From CAYRFF01 sp964436125 (lineage in GTDB: Bacteria > Bacteroidota > Bacteroidia > Chitinophagales > Saprospiraceae): a stretch of DNA of 64,000 nt. The DNA lies in the NCBI GenBank assembly GCA_964436125.1, contig CAYTBT010000001.1, positions 62,001 to 126,000 on the forward strand. Direction: 5' to 3'. A program made the position numbers and the translations under genes. Below the pieces are notes generated by a model, which had not been told where the DNA came from, did not search any database, and was given only the letters and a program-made list of their open reading frames with translations. Shown piece by piece: positions 46,038-55,089 of the stretch. The number at the start of each line of letters is the position of its first letter. Within the stretch, counting starts at the first letter, position 1.

Positions 46038-48146
46038 TCAGGCAAGATCATTAAACTCCATTTCTGTCCATATTTCCACCGTTCCGAGGGCTTGAGCTTT
46101 CTTAAGCTTTGAGCCGGCATTTTTTCCTACGACAAGGATATCGAGATTGGAAGAGACAGCACTGATATTCTTTGCTCCGAGTTCCTCAGCCTTTGCTTTG
46201 GCTTCTTTTCTCGTCATCGTCTCCAGGGAGCCTGTAAACAGGATTTTCTTCCCTTTTAAGGGTGCATCATCTGCGATATGAACCGGCATATCTTCTTCCG
46301 TCTGTTGCATATTTACGCCGAGTTCTTCCAGTTCTTGTAGCATTGCGATATTGGATTCATCGGAGAAATAGGCTACGAGATTGCGTGCGACAACCGGACC
46401 TAGGTCCTTTATTGCGGTAAAATCGCTTTCTGTCCATTGCTTAAGTTGTAGGAGGTGTTCAATTTTTTCGGCGATAATTGAACTCACTTTTTTCCCGACG
46501 TGATGAATGCTTAAGCCATATAGAAGCCTTTTTATCGGGCGGTGTTTGCTATTTTCAATAGCATCGCGGAGGTTTTCAGCAGATTTCAACCCGAAATCTT
46601 TCAGCGAGGCTATTTTTTCATAATTCAGTCTATAGATATCCGGGAGGGACTCTATAAATCCAAGGGTTCTGAAACGCTGAATAATAGCTGGCCCCAATCC
46701 CTCTATGTCCATCGCATCGCGTGATGCGTAGTGCTTCATCCGTTCATATATCTGTGCCTCACACTGTGCATTGACACATCTCCATGCCGATTCACCTTCA
46801 AGCCGTTGCAAGGGATGCTTGCATACCGGGCATTCTGTAGGAAAGTCAATGGAAATTTCACTTCCATCGCGTCTATCTTTCACCACAGATACAATATAGG
46901 GAATAACATCTCCCGCGCGCTCAACGAGCACATAATCATTGATTCTGATATCCTTTGATCGGATAAAATCTTCATTGTGCAAGGAGATTGAAGAAATATC
47001 CACACCTGCAAGATGTACCGGATCAAGCTTAGCAACCGGAGTAATTGAGCCTATTTTCCCGACCTGAAATTCAACGGAATTTAAACGTGTGCTTGCTTGC
47101 TTAGCTTTAAATTTAAAAGCTATCGCCCAGCGTGGGTGATGTGCAGTATAACCGCATATCCGTTGTGCATCGATGGAATTTACCTTGATGACCATTCCAT
47201 CAATTTCGTATGGATATTCTTCTCGCTGTTCTTCCCATTCTTCACAAGCCCGGATGACTTCTTCTATCCCAAGATAACGCTTTCCGGCTGTAGGCGGCAC
47301 TTTAAAGGAAAGACTGCCGAGCAATCGGATATCTTCGGAATGCAGGAGTCGATCTGCCTTGGCAGAATCCGGTTCCACATAGCCGAGATGATAGAGGAAG
47401 ACATCGATATTCCTCTCTGCGGTGTCGGCTGGTTTTTTCATACGTAAACCACCGGTGGCAGCATTCCGGGGATTGGCGAAGAGCTTGATTCCTTCTTTTT
47501 CTCGTTCCGCATTCAGCTCTGCAAATTTATCTTTTCTTATAATTGCCTCGCCGCGGACTTCTGCCTTAGTAATTCCATATTGTGAAAAATGTGCTTGCAG
47601 GGGAACTGTAGGTAAAGTTCTGATATTCTCGGTAATATCTTCCCCTTCAGCTCCATTTCCTCGCGTTGCAGCTCGGACAAATTTATCATCCTCGTACACC
47701 AGTGCTACGCTTCCTCCATCAAATTTAGGTTCAATGGCATATTCCACAGTGGCATTTGCCGGAAGGCTCAGTAGCTTTTTTATCTGCGTATCAAATTCCC
47801 TTAAATCTTCAGGATTATAAGAATTCCCAAGGGACAACATCGGGCTCAAATGACGAACCGTTATCCCTTGTTCACTGATGTCACTGCCGATGCGTTGTGT
47901 GGGAGAAGTCGGCACTATCCACTCGGGATGTTCCTCCTCAACCACTTTTAAAGCATTAAAAAGTATATCGTATTCTTTATCGGTAAGAATCGGATCGTTC
48001 TTTACATAATATCTCCACTCGTGAAAGCGAAGGACATCGCGGAGTTGCTCAACTTCTTCTCTTGTATTGAGCCTTGCGCCAGTTAATTGCTCCGTGCGTT
48101 TATTCCAATACTGTGTGTTGTAAAAATCCTTATTTGTTTCTGCCAT
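46038..48146 (-). CDS. ligA: NAD-dependent DNA ligase LigA
   Basis: This 702-residue protein seals nicks in DNA using NAD+. The adenylation domain contains the lysine motif EYAIEPKFDGGSVALVYE (a relaxed form of KxDG) and AATRGNGAEGEDIT. The oligonucleotide-binding fold is followed by a four-cysteine zinc finger (CPVCKHPLQ, then WRCVNAQC). Helix-hairpin-helix repeats come next (LPDIYRLNYEKIASLKDFG onward). The C-terminal BRCT domain begins KGKKILFTGSLETMTRKEAK. All expected domains are present in order. It is a single essential replication and repair gene; the downstream neighbour is convergent. Confidence 0.97.
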   Translation of the reverse strand: MAETNKDFYNTQYWNKRTEQLTGARLNTREEVEQLRDVLRFHEWRYYVKNDPILTDKEYDILFNALKVVEEEHPEWIVPTSPTQRIGSDISEQGITVRHLSPMLSLGNSYNPEDLREFDTQIKKLLSLPANATVEYAIEPKFDGGSVALVYEDDKFVRAATRGNGAEGEDITENIRTLPTVPLQAHFSQYGITKAEVRGEAIIRKDKFAELNAEREKEGIKLFANPRNAATGGLRMKKPADTAERNIDVFLYHLGYVEPDSAKADRLLHSEDIRLLGSLSFKVPPTAGKRYLGIEEVIRACEEWEEQREEYPYEIDGMVIKVNSIDAQRICGYTAHHPRWAIAFKFKAKQASTRLNSVEFQVGKIGSITPVAKLDPVHLAGVDISSISLHNEDFIRSKDIRINDYVLVERAGDVIPYIVSVVKDRRDGSEISIDFPTECPVCKHPLQRLEGESAWRCVNAQCEAQIYERMKHYASRDAMDIEGLGPAIIQRFRTLGFIESLPDIYRLNYEKIASLKDFGLKSAENLRDAIENSKHRPIKRLLYGLSIHHVGKKVSSIIAEKIEHLLQLKQWTESDFTAIKDLGPVVARNLVAYFSDESNIAMLQELEELGVNMQQTEEDMPVHIADDAPLKGKKILFTGSLETMTRKEAKAKAEELGAKNISAVSSNLDILVVGKNAGSKLKKAQALGTVEIWTEMEFNDLA

Positions 48147-48400
48147 ATACGCAAGATAGGAAGAGAAAAAAGACTATTCAAAAGGATTTTATTGATTTAA
48201 TCCACAGCTGTCCAAAACGATAAATTATCAATCAAGCTACGCTCAGTGATAATGGATTCCAGCACCCAAAATATGCAAGGTTTCATAAGCCACGCGGCAA
48301 AAATTGAAGACGACTAAATACTTAAAGATTATTACACTGTGCAAGTTTCCATCATTCAATCCCAAGTCTCGGAACCAGCCTAAGTAATCCAAGCCATTGT

Positions 48401-49648
48401 TTACGTATGAAAGGAATACTCTTGAACAAGCTCTTGCGGGCTCCGATGAGGGCGCACAATTGTACTTGTATTTCCATCGATAAAAACTTCTGCAGGAAGT
48501 GGTCTCAAGTTGTACACGGAAGCCATAGAATAGCCATAAGCACCGGCATTGCAGATACACAACACATCACCTACACGGATTTCAGGCATCGCGCGATCAA
48601 CGGCAAAGTTATCCTCCTCACAGATATTCCCACAGATATCATAGGTATATATCTCGCCATCGGGGTTACTGAGATTGAAGATCTCGTGATAGGCATTGTA
48701 ATACATAGGTCGCATAAATTGTGAAAAGCCGCTATCCGTAATCGCAAATCTTTTCTTCCCACTGCATTTTACGACGGTAGTTTCAATCAGAAAAAAGCCG
48801 GCTTGGCTGACAAGGAATTTTCCCGGTTCAATGATTAATTGAAGCTCCTTGCCTATATTCTCCTGCAATCGATTGAATCGCTCTGTCACTTCATTCCCCA
48901 GGTCGGTAATTTTACTAATCTTTTCATCCGGGGAATATGGAATCCGAAAACCGCCACCGAAATTAATGTATTCCAGATGTTCATTATATCGCGATGCGAC
49001 ATCCATAAGTACATCGGCACTCTGACGGAAAGCGTCTTTATCCGACACATCGGATCCGAGGTGAATATGCCAGCCTTTCACCTTGAGTTTTCCGGCTTTC
49101 ATATATTCTTCCAGCTGGTCCATGTATCGCATATCGAGACCAAATTTTGATTCATCATGTGCGGTGGAAATCTTCTTTACTCCCCCGGCCACGATAGACG
49201 GATTAATCCTTATCATCACCGGTATGTCACTGAATTTTTCAATCCACCGATGGATGAATTCCATATTATCCAGAGTAACACTTACCCCGTGATCGACCAC
49301 TTTCTCGATTTCTCTGAAGCTTGCACCATTGGCCGTGAAGACCATATCGGTGGGATTGAAACCGGCTTCAAGGCCTGTCAGCACTTCTCCGAGCGATACG
49401 GTATCAAGACCGCTTCCCAAGTTGCGAAGGTGTTGTAGGATAGCCGGGTTATTATTGGATTTCATGGCAAAGTGTATCTCGAGTTTTTCCGTAGGAAAAG
49501 CTTTCTGCAAAGCTTGATATTGACTGCTTATTTTCTCTCCGTCATATACGTAAACAGGCATTCCGTACTCGCTTGCAAGTTGTAATAAATCTATTCCTCT
49601 GAGTTTCCCGTTTATGGGTGTGTAAAATGGTATATAATTTTCTTGCAT
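48401..49648 (-). CDS. lysA: Diaminopimelate decarboxylase
   Basis: This 415-residue PLP enzyme converts meso-diaminopimelate to lysine and CO2. The PLP lysine sits in EIHFAMKSNNNPAIL. HIHLGSDVSDKDAFRQSADV, YINFGGGFRIPYSP and LIIEPGKFLVSQAG are family motifs. The active-site cysteine region CDICGNICEEDNFA and the closing NAGAYGYSMASVYNLRPLPA are also present. Downstream of the peptidoglycan gene dacB by 8 bp on the same strand, it forms a likely two-gene operon; diaminopimelate links lysine and cell-wall synthesis. The length is normal. Confidence 0.95.
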   Translation of the reverse strand: MQENYIPFYTPINGKLRGIDLLQLASEYGMPVYVYDGEKISSQYQALQKAFPTEKLEIHFAMKSNNNPAILQHLRNLGSGLDTVSLGEVLTGLEAGFNPTDMVFTANGASFREIEKVVDHGVSVTLDNMEFIHRWIEKFSDIPVMIRINPSIVAGGVKKISTAHDESKFGLDMRYMDQLEEYMKAGKLKVKGWHIHLGSDVSDKDAFRQSADVLMDVASRYNEHLEYINFGGGFRIPYSPDEKISKITDLGNEVTERFNRLQENIGKELQLIIEPGKFLVSQAGFFLIETTVVKCSGKKRFAITDSGFSQFMRPMYYNAYHEIFNLSNPDGEIYTYDICGNICEEDNFAVDRAMPEIRVGDVLCICNAGAYGYSMASVYNLRPLPAEVFIDGNTSTIVRPHRSPQELVQEYSFHT

Positions 49649-49656
49649 TGGTAAGA

Positions 49657-51018
49657 TTAATAGGTATTATAAATATCAATCAGCACTGCTTCCATCCCTT
49701 GTTTCAGCAGATGTCGATCGATAATAAAATTGTTGTTCATCCAGCTGAAGAGTACAACTTTTCCGCTTCTGCAGATGATGTAACCGCTGAGGTTATAGAC
49801 ATTTCTCATGCTTCCTGACTTGGCATAGATTTCAATCGGTGCCTGTGTAAACATACTTCTCAGCGTTCCGGATTCTCCGCCTTTCGGCAAATGTTTTTTC
49901 GTCCGATTAAAATCCTCCTCGTACATGCGCTTTAAAAGTGCGACATTATTGGCTGGTGTATTTAAATTATATCTGCTCAATCCGGACCCATCCGCATAGA
50001 TAAAGGTATCCGGAAGGAAGGTAAATAAGCTATCAAGCGCATAATTTATAGCAACTGAGCTCTTCAGTGTATCTGAAAGACTATAAGAAACGGCAAGAAC
50101 CAGTTGTTCTGCTATGTGATTATCGCTCTGTTGAAGCATAAAGCGATAAAGGCTGTCGGTATATATTCCATACATAGTCTGTTTATGTGCATAGTCCACA
50201 GCAGGGATGGATTCAATAAAAAGGTGATTATCCAGCGTATCATTGAGTAATCGCCCGAGGGAATATTTATCGGCAGACATGGGTAAAACAATCTTGTCAT
50301 TTGCGGAAGCTAATGGGCCGATATCGTAGTCAAATGCATTGGCAAAATCAGCGCGAATTACTGTAAAGTCTTCCGCCTCCAGCTCCGGTTTATAGGTAAG
50401 CCAATTTCTGAAATATGTCGGATAAACCTCAATATCGTGATATTCCTTGTTGCGCAGGGTAAAGCTGATGAGATTGCCATAGGCGGGAAAGAAGGATTTT
50501 TCAGCCTGAAAACTATAGAGAAAATCATCCCAGGCCCAGCCCTTCCCAAATTTTTCGTCCTTATATTGTGCGTTACTTAGAATCAAAACCGGGGCAAGTG
50601 CTTCCAGGCTATCGACGAGGGACAGATGTGCATGGAAGTGTGGATTGAGGAATTCCGGATCGCCATAAGGCCAGATAATTGCTGTGTCATGATTAATTAT
50701 ATAATCGATAAAGGGCATGCGATCTGGCAGGGTTTTATCTGCGAGATAATAGGTAAAAAGCTTGGTTGTGGAAGCGGGGTTAAAGTGATCGTGACCATTG
50801 TGATTATATAATATCTCACCTGTTTCTGCATCGGCGACATATAGGCCATAATAGTGCTTACTCCAGAGCTTATCTGCAGTAATATCCTTATGAATCTGCT
50901 TGCCGAGCTTACTTCCCATTGTGACCCTGGGAGCAGAGCATGCCTGCATAAGACATAAGAGAACAAAGGCATAAAGTAAAGAACAATACTTCCGTTTTTC
51001 TCCTGTTAAATGCTTCAT
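49657..51018 (-). CDS. dacB: D-alanyl-D-alanine carboxypeptidase/endopeptidase (PBP4 family)
   Basis: This 453-residue protein has a lipoprotein signal (VLLCLMQAC). The active-site motifs of the S13 family are S83-x-x-K86 in NPASTTKLFTYYL, S-x-N in MLQQSDNHIAE and K-S-G in IYAKSGSMRNVYN. It cleaves D-Ala-D-Ala or cross-links in peptidoglycan outside the inner membrane. Its stop is 8 bp before lysA, so the two are probably cotranscribed. One ATTTGCGNAAGC word lies inside (50299, coding ASAN). No defect was seen. Confidence 0.93.
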   Translation of the reverse strand: MKHLTGEKRKYCSLLYAFVLLCLMQACSAPRVTMGSKLGKQIHKDITADKLWSKHYYGLYVADAETGEILYNHNGHDHFNPASTTKLFTYYLADKTLPDRMPFIDYIINHDTAIIWPYGDPEFLNPHFHAHLSLVDSLEALAPVLILSNAQYKDEKFGKGWAWDDFLYSFQAEKSFFPAYGNLISFTLRNKEYHDIEVYPTYFRNWLTYKPELEAEDFTVIRADFANAFDYDIGPLASANDKIVLPMSADKYSLGRLLNDTLDNHLFIESIPAVDYAHKQTMYGIYTDSLYRFMLQQSDNHIAEQLVLAVSYSLSDTLKSSVAINYALDSLFTFLPDTFIYADGSGLSRYNLNTPANNVALLKRMYEEDFNRTKKHLPKGGESGTLRSMFTQAPIEIYAKSGSMRNVYNLSGYIICRSGKVVLFSWMNNNFIIDRHLLKQGMEAVLIDIYNTY

Positions 51019-51201
51019 ATTCAGTTTCTATAAATAAGAGGGCTGAAATTAAGAAAAATCTGCAATTATGAGCTTTTACAGATGTTAAAGGATTGATAAA
51101 AGGGATTTACAGCATGCCGATCATGCCCACTATGACCTGAAATGAAGGGAAATTTTATCCTCAGAAGCATTCCTGAAGCCCCTATTCTCCGGTGGAAGTT
51201 A

Positions 51202-53082
51202 TCACACACAGAGTTTCATAAACTTTGCTTCATCCTCCGTAGTGCCTACGAGGACAAGCTCACAATCTTTTGATAAAATATAACCGGGATCGGGATTGAT
51301 AATCTGTTCATCATTTCTCTTTATAGAAAGGACATTACAGCCGGTAGTTTTTCTTATCTGTGCTTCGATGAGCGTTTTCCCTGCAAATTCATCGGGTGTT
51401 TCAGCGGCAAAGATGTTCAATCCTTCAGCGACGACCACAATATCATTCTGCTCAAGGATATTTAAAATGGCATTGGCGCCCATGCTCGCATAGGAAAGGA
51501 CGAAGTCAGCTCCCGCACGATGAAGGGTAACGACATTTCTACGGCGCATAGAACGGCTTATCACCTGGATATTGGGTCTGAGTTTTCTCACGTAGATAGT
51601 CAGATATATATTCATATCGTCATCGTGCGTTGTTATCAGGACACAAGGTGTTTTATCGATACCTGCTTTTTCAAGTATCGTTCCGGTGGCTTTACGATGT
51701 TTCCTCCGTTGTACCAAAGGTACAAAAAGGAGGGAATATTGTAAAACCACCTGATGTGCGCCGTCCGCGGAGCGGACAAGCACGTCTGGTGGTGCAGCCA
51801 CCGGAACGATGTAGCGCCATACGCGGAGCGTATGGCGCTACATCTTGATGTCTTCGGCGGAGCCGAGGATATATCGATCGTCATTCTCCTTGATGCGTGA
51901 AGGGTCTTTATCAATGATACGGAAATCTATTCTGCGTTGAGTAAATGCCTTGGCAATACCTTCACCTACCCGACCTGCACCGATAATGATAACCGGATTT
52001 TCATTGGCTCTATAATCGCTCATCTGTTCATCGTATGCTCTGAACTGTTCTACGGTACCTGCCATAATAAGGACACTCTCTTGTTGTATTATCAGATCAG
52101 CTCGTGGTTTAAGGTACTTCCCACGTTCCCATATTCCGACGAGGTTAATCCCCAGCCTTTCTCTGAGATTACTTTCTTGTAGTGTTTTCCCGACGAGAGG
52201 CGTCTGATATGCCATTGCTTCTGCGACGACGAGTTCATCAATATGGCCGACAACATGAACTCTGCTATCCTGGCCTATTGTCCTTCTTGAGAGGGTTTTC
52301 CCCATCATGTCGCCCATGCGCAATACATAATTGCTCCCGGCGAGCTTTAGGAGGTCGATAGAATCTACAGACGTTGCGGTGGCAACAATTTTTACATCTT
52401 CATCCACCTCGCGCACGGTGTTGCAGATATTGGAATTGACCATGTCTGTCCCGATTGCCACGACAAGGCTCGCTTGATTTACCTGGGCATTCTGATAGGT
52501 CTTTGGATTGTCAAATTCTCCGAGAATCACATTGTAACCTTTATCGTGATAATCAAGTGCTTTTTCTTGTTCACCTACGATTAATACGTAGTCATAATTA
52601 TAGGCTTGAAGCTTGTCAATCAATGCCTCCGTAACGGAATTCAAATGAGAAATAAGCACGTGATTACGCATATCTTCCGGTAATTTCCTGGGAGTGCGTT
52701 TCCTCGACTGTGCCTTCAGCCACGGTGCATAAAAGAATTCAATGAAAGAAAAGGGAAGGAGGATGAGCAGAGATATCATTCCGGTTACAAGGACTATTAC
52801 TGAAAATCCCCTGCCCAGGTCACTGTAAAAAGTTATATCTCCAAATCCCAATGTGGACATCACCGTGAGTGTCCAGTACAAGCCGGTTATCCAGCTATAG
52901 TCCCTGCCTTCATATTCCATTATTAAGTGAAATATTATTGTGTATGTCATTACGAGGAGGAAGAGATAACCGAGAAAACGCGCTAGTCGCTTCAGGTTGT
53001 ACTTGGTATTCCTTCTGGATATAATCTGTGTAAGTTGTGAAGTAAAAAATTTCAAAATCGCAACAATTTTGTGATTAATCAA
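51202..53082 (-). pseudogene. Potassium channel with RCK (TrkA-N/TrkA-C) domains, split by a hairpin element
   Basis: The first part (53082 to 51838, 414 codons) has two membrane helices and the K+ selectivity filter STLGFGDITF near residues 77-86. A first RCK unit follows, and the second TrkA-N begins ENPVIIIGAGRVGEGIAKAF. It stops with ATG-TAG right after GSAEDIK. Downstream in the same frame LEKAGIDKTPCVLITTHDDD resumes the second TrkA-N and TrkA-C (to 51202). Removing 51679-51843 (165 bp, 55 codons) joins GSAEDIK to ILEKAGID without a gap. The insert is rich in hairpins. Either the channel is truncated, or the parts are made separately (a GTG at 51801 could start the second half), or the TAG is read through. 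Confidence 0.85.
51677..51844. mobile_element. 165-bp palindromic element inserted in the channel gene
   Basis: A 15-bp perfect inverted repeat (ATCGTTCCGGTGGCT at 51677-51691, complement at 51796-51810) encloses the hairpins GTACC-AAA-GGTAC (51711-51723) and GTCCGC-GGA-GCGGAC (51763-51777). The second of these lies in a longer bulged stem. On the right is a 16-bp perfect stem GATGTAGCGCCATACG (51808-51823) with its complement at 51829-51844 and loop CGGAG. The GTAG start of this stem is the mark of REP sequences used by RAYT proteins. A short duplication (GAT or AT) may flank the insert. Confidence 0.75.
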
Positions 53083-53178
53083 GAAAGGTAAATGTACAAA
53101 ATGTTCTTGAACTTAATTTCCCACTGTGAAAGTAGAAAGTTGAATGAAGGGAGGCTCTTATGCTATCTGAGGAGATGA

Positions 53179-53808
53179 TCACATTTCATTAAGAAGTTCT
53201 TGAAATCTCTGAATGAATAAATGGACGTGATAAGCATCCATAAGGCCATGATGAACATGGATGGATACAGGCATTTCTTTAATGTCGTTCTGCTTATCGA
53301 TTTTACCGAAGGTAATCTTTGGGCAACTGTCGGGGAATGCAAAGTTTCTCGCATGAGATAAACTCGTAAACTTGATCCACGGTATTGTTGAAAGATGGAT
53401 AACATTTTCACCTGAAACCGCCGGCAATAAGTTTTTACTCTTCTTAACTTGCTCGATTTCTTCTATTGCCTTTTTATAGAATAGGTTTTCATCTTCTTCA
53501 TAATTGATATAAGCAAAGCCAAAGGTGCCGTCCGGTCTGTTAATCGTCGGTGATCCGCTTACTCTGGAAAAATCGCACACCTCGCCATCGATAATCCTGT
53601 ATCGGAAATTTTCTACTTCATTGGCGGCTTTTAAGGTGCGGTAGAGATAATAGAGGAAGAAGGAAATATTGTGCTTTTTAGCATTTGCGTAAGCGATAGT
53701 ACAATCAACATTCACTGTCATACCGAAAAAGGGCTCGTCAAATCCGGAGAAAAACTTAAAATGTTCCTTTCTATTCCACTTTTCAATATCAATTTTCCGT
53801 TTCTTCAT
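53179..53808 (-). CDS. Chloramphenicol acetyltransferase-like (CAT fold) acyltransferase
   Basis: This 209-residue protein has the CAT trimer fold signatures: N-terminal IEKWNRKEHFKFFSGFDEPF, central SGSPTINRPDGTFGFAYINY and the catalytic histidine motif VSIHVHHGLMDAYHVHLFIQ. True chloramphenicol enzymes have H-H-x-x-x-D-G; here the glycine is replaced (HHGLMDAYH), so drug resistance cannot be assumed. Such CatA-like proteins are common in Bacteroidota and probably acetylate unknown small molecules. It lies 15 bp downstream of the HAD hydrolase gene on the same strand, suggesting a small operon. One ATTTGCGNAAGC word lies inside (53683). Confidence 0.85.
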   Translation of the reverse strand: MKKRKIDIEKWNRKEHFKFFSGFDEPFFGMTVNVDCTIAYANAKKHNISFFLYYLYRTLKAANEVENFRYRIIDGEVCDFSRVSGSPTINRPDGTFGFAYINYEEDENLFYKKAIEEIEQVKKSKNLLPAVSGENVIHLSTIPWIKFTSLSHARNFAFPDSCPKITFGKIDKQNDIKEMPVSIHVHHGLMDAYHVHLFIQRFQELLNEM

Positions 53809-53823
53809 GCTTTCTGCTTTATC

Positions 53824-54513
53824 TTATAGATAATTTAAGATTTCATCAATTCTCTTGAGTTCAAGGAAACTGTCACTATCGGTCTCCACGTCTGCATGCT
53901 CGTGAATCCAGGTTGTGTGGTAGGGGATGTGAGCGGCATAAGCCTCGAGCTTGATTACCGGAAGAACGTCGGATTTTATTGAATTGCCTAACATAAGAAA
54001 ATTTTCCGGCCGACAATTTATGTGTGATAAAAGCCTGCGGTAATTCTCTTCCTTCTTATCGCTCATAATTTCAATATGATCAAAATAGTGAGCGAGATTG
54101 GATTTTTTCAACTTGCGTTCTTGATCGAGCAAATCCCCTTTGGTTGCAAGGATAAGTCTGTAATTCCCATTGGTCTGTTCCAGCGTTTTTTCTACGCCAT
54201 CCAATATTTTTATGGGCTTCTTGAGTAGATTATGCCCGAGTCCTATGATTTTATCTATAATATCCGCTTCAACTTTGCCCTGTGAAACAAAATTGGCTGT
54301 TTCTATCATGCTCAACATGAATCCTTTAATGCCATAGCCGTATAATGGGAGGTTTCTCATCTCCGTCTTATAAAGCTTGGTCATTAATTCTTCTTTGGGT
54401 ATAAAGTCTGAAAGAAGGGTACAGAACTGCTCATCGGCTTCACGGAAATAGGGTTCATTGACCCACAAGGTGTCATCCGCATCAAATGCTATTGTCGTTA
54501 TCTGCTTCTCCAT
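53824..54513 (-). CDS. HAD superfamily hydrolase
   Basis: The start is placed at the ATG at 54513 (229 residues, MEKQITTIAFDADDTLWVNE); the frame is open 42 bp upstream but lacks family similarity. Motif I is FDADDTLW with the nucleophile and acid aspartates. Motif II is the serine/threonine in LILATKGD, motif III the lysine in IEIMSDKKEENY, and motif IV GNSIKSDVLP. A helical cap lies between motifs I and II. It should be a small-molecule phosphatase; the substrate is not known. It precedes the CAT-like gene by 15 bp. Confidence 0.88.
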   Translation of the reverse strand: MEKQITTIAFDADDTLWVNEPYFREADEQFCTLLSDFIPKEELMTKLYKTEMRNLPLYGYGIKGFMLSMIETANFVSQGKVEADIIDKIIGLGHNLLKKPIKILDGVEKTLEQTNGNYRLILATKGDLLDQERKLKKSNLAHYFDHIEIMSDKKEENYRRLLSHINCRPENFLMLGNSIKSDVLPVIKLEAYAAHIPYHTTWIHEHADVETDSDSFLELKRIDEILNYL

Positions 54514-54605
54514 TGTGTTATTATTACCTACGTTCTGAGAATCTTTAAGATGCAAATATAGGAAATGAAATTTTCATCTTCTCGCTATAAGTCGTAAACA
54601 TTTTA

Positions 54606-54640
54606 TACATTTGATAGTATCAAATGATAGTATCATTTTA
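54606..54640 (+). promoter_or_regulatory. Promoter core with two tandem palindromic operators
   Basis: TACATTTG (54606-54613) matches the TAnnTTTG core. The 11-bp palindrome TGATAGTATCA occurs at 54612-54622 and again at 54625-54635, 13 bp apart, ending five bases before the ATG at 54640. The layout is typical of an autoregulated promoter. Confidence 0.55.
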
Positions 54641-54891
54641 TGAAACTACCGTATGAAATAACATCGGAGATTCTGAAGCTAATAAGTAAAATTTCCCGGA
54701 AGATAGGAGAAGTTGATGCGAGGAGGTTGATAAAACACGACCCACATTTGCGTAAGCTAAATCGTTTAAAGACGATTCAATCATCACTAGGAATTGAGGA
54801 TGACCGAATGAAGTTTCATATAAGCGCAGCTTATATGAAACCATTGATACTAGATGTATCAATGATGAGGGATCCGCCTCCGGCGGACTAA
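54640..54891 (+). pseudogene. Fic family protein, N-terminal remnant
   Basis: The first 57 residues match the helical N-terminus of Fic proteins: ILKLISKISRKIGEVDARRL and then LRKLNRLKTIQSSLGIEDD. After IEDDRM the homology stops and the sequence runs into hairpins (54813-54841 and beyond) and the dispersed repeat. The Fic core motif HPFxxGNGR is not found downstream. So the gene is a truncated remnant, cut by repeat insertion or deletion. The intact relative would AMPylate target proteins. The remnant carries one ATTTGCGNAAGC word (54746). The promoter in front still looks intact. Confidence 0.7.
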
Positions 54892-54995
54892 AGACCGAGC
54901 TCCTGCGAGTGGGTTTCACAAAACCCTTTGAATACAAGCACTTCTTTTTCAATTTCTACCGTGTGCGCCTCTGGAGCATTGCATGATTTAGGTAT
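54813..54995. repeat. Hairpin cluster and dispersed repeat copy ending the Fic remnant
   Basis: A hairpin with 13-bp arms (GTTTCATATAAGC and complement, 54813-54841) is followed by ATTGATAC-TAGAT-GTATCAAT. Then comes the repeat segment with TCCGCC-TCC-GGCGGA (54873-54887) and CTAAAGACCGAGCTC, shared with the copy at 28.7 kb. The right end GGAGCATTGCATGATTTAGG matches the element at 13.1 kb. Confidence 0.65.
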
Positions 54996-55089
54996 AAAAA
55001 AGCGCAAAAATAAAATAGTTTCAACCGGAAATATTCAATTGTGAAGATTAGCTTGTACATTCGTCAATATGAACAGGTAAATTACGCTT

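Noticed and set aside
51801..51802. Separate gene start for the second half of the channel
   Set aside because: GTG at 51801 lies inside the inserted element, so it is at best a fortuitous start; the halves are reported as one interrupted gene.
53179..53808. Chloramphenicol resistance gene
   Set aside because: The fold matches but the catalytic motif lacks the DG glycine and there is no mobile context, so resistance is not supported.
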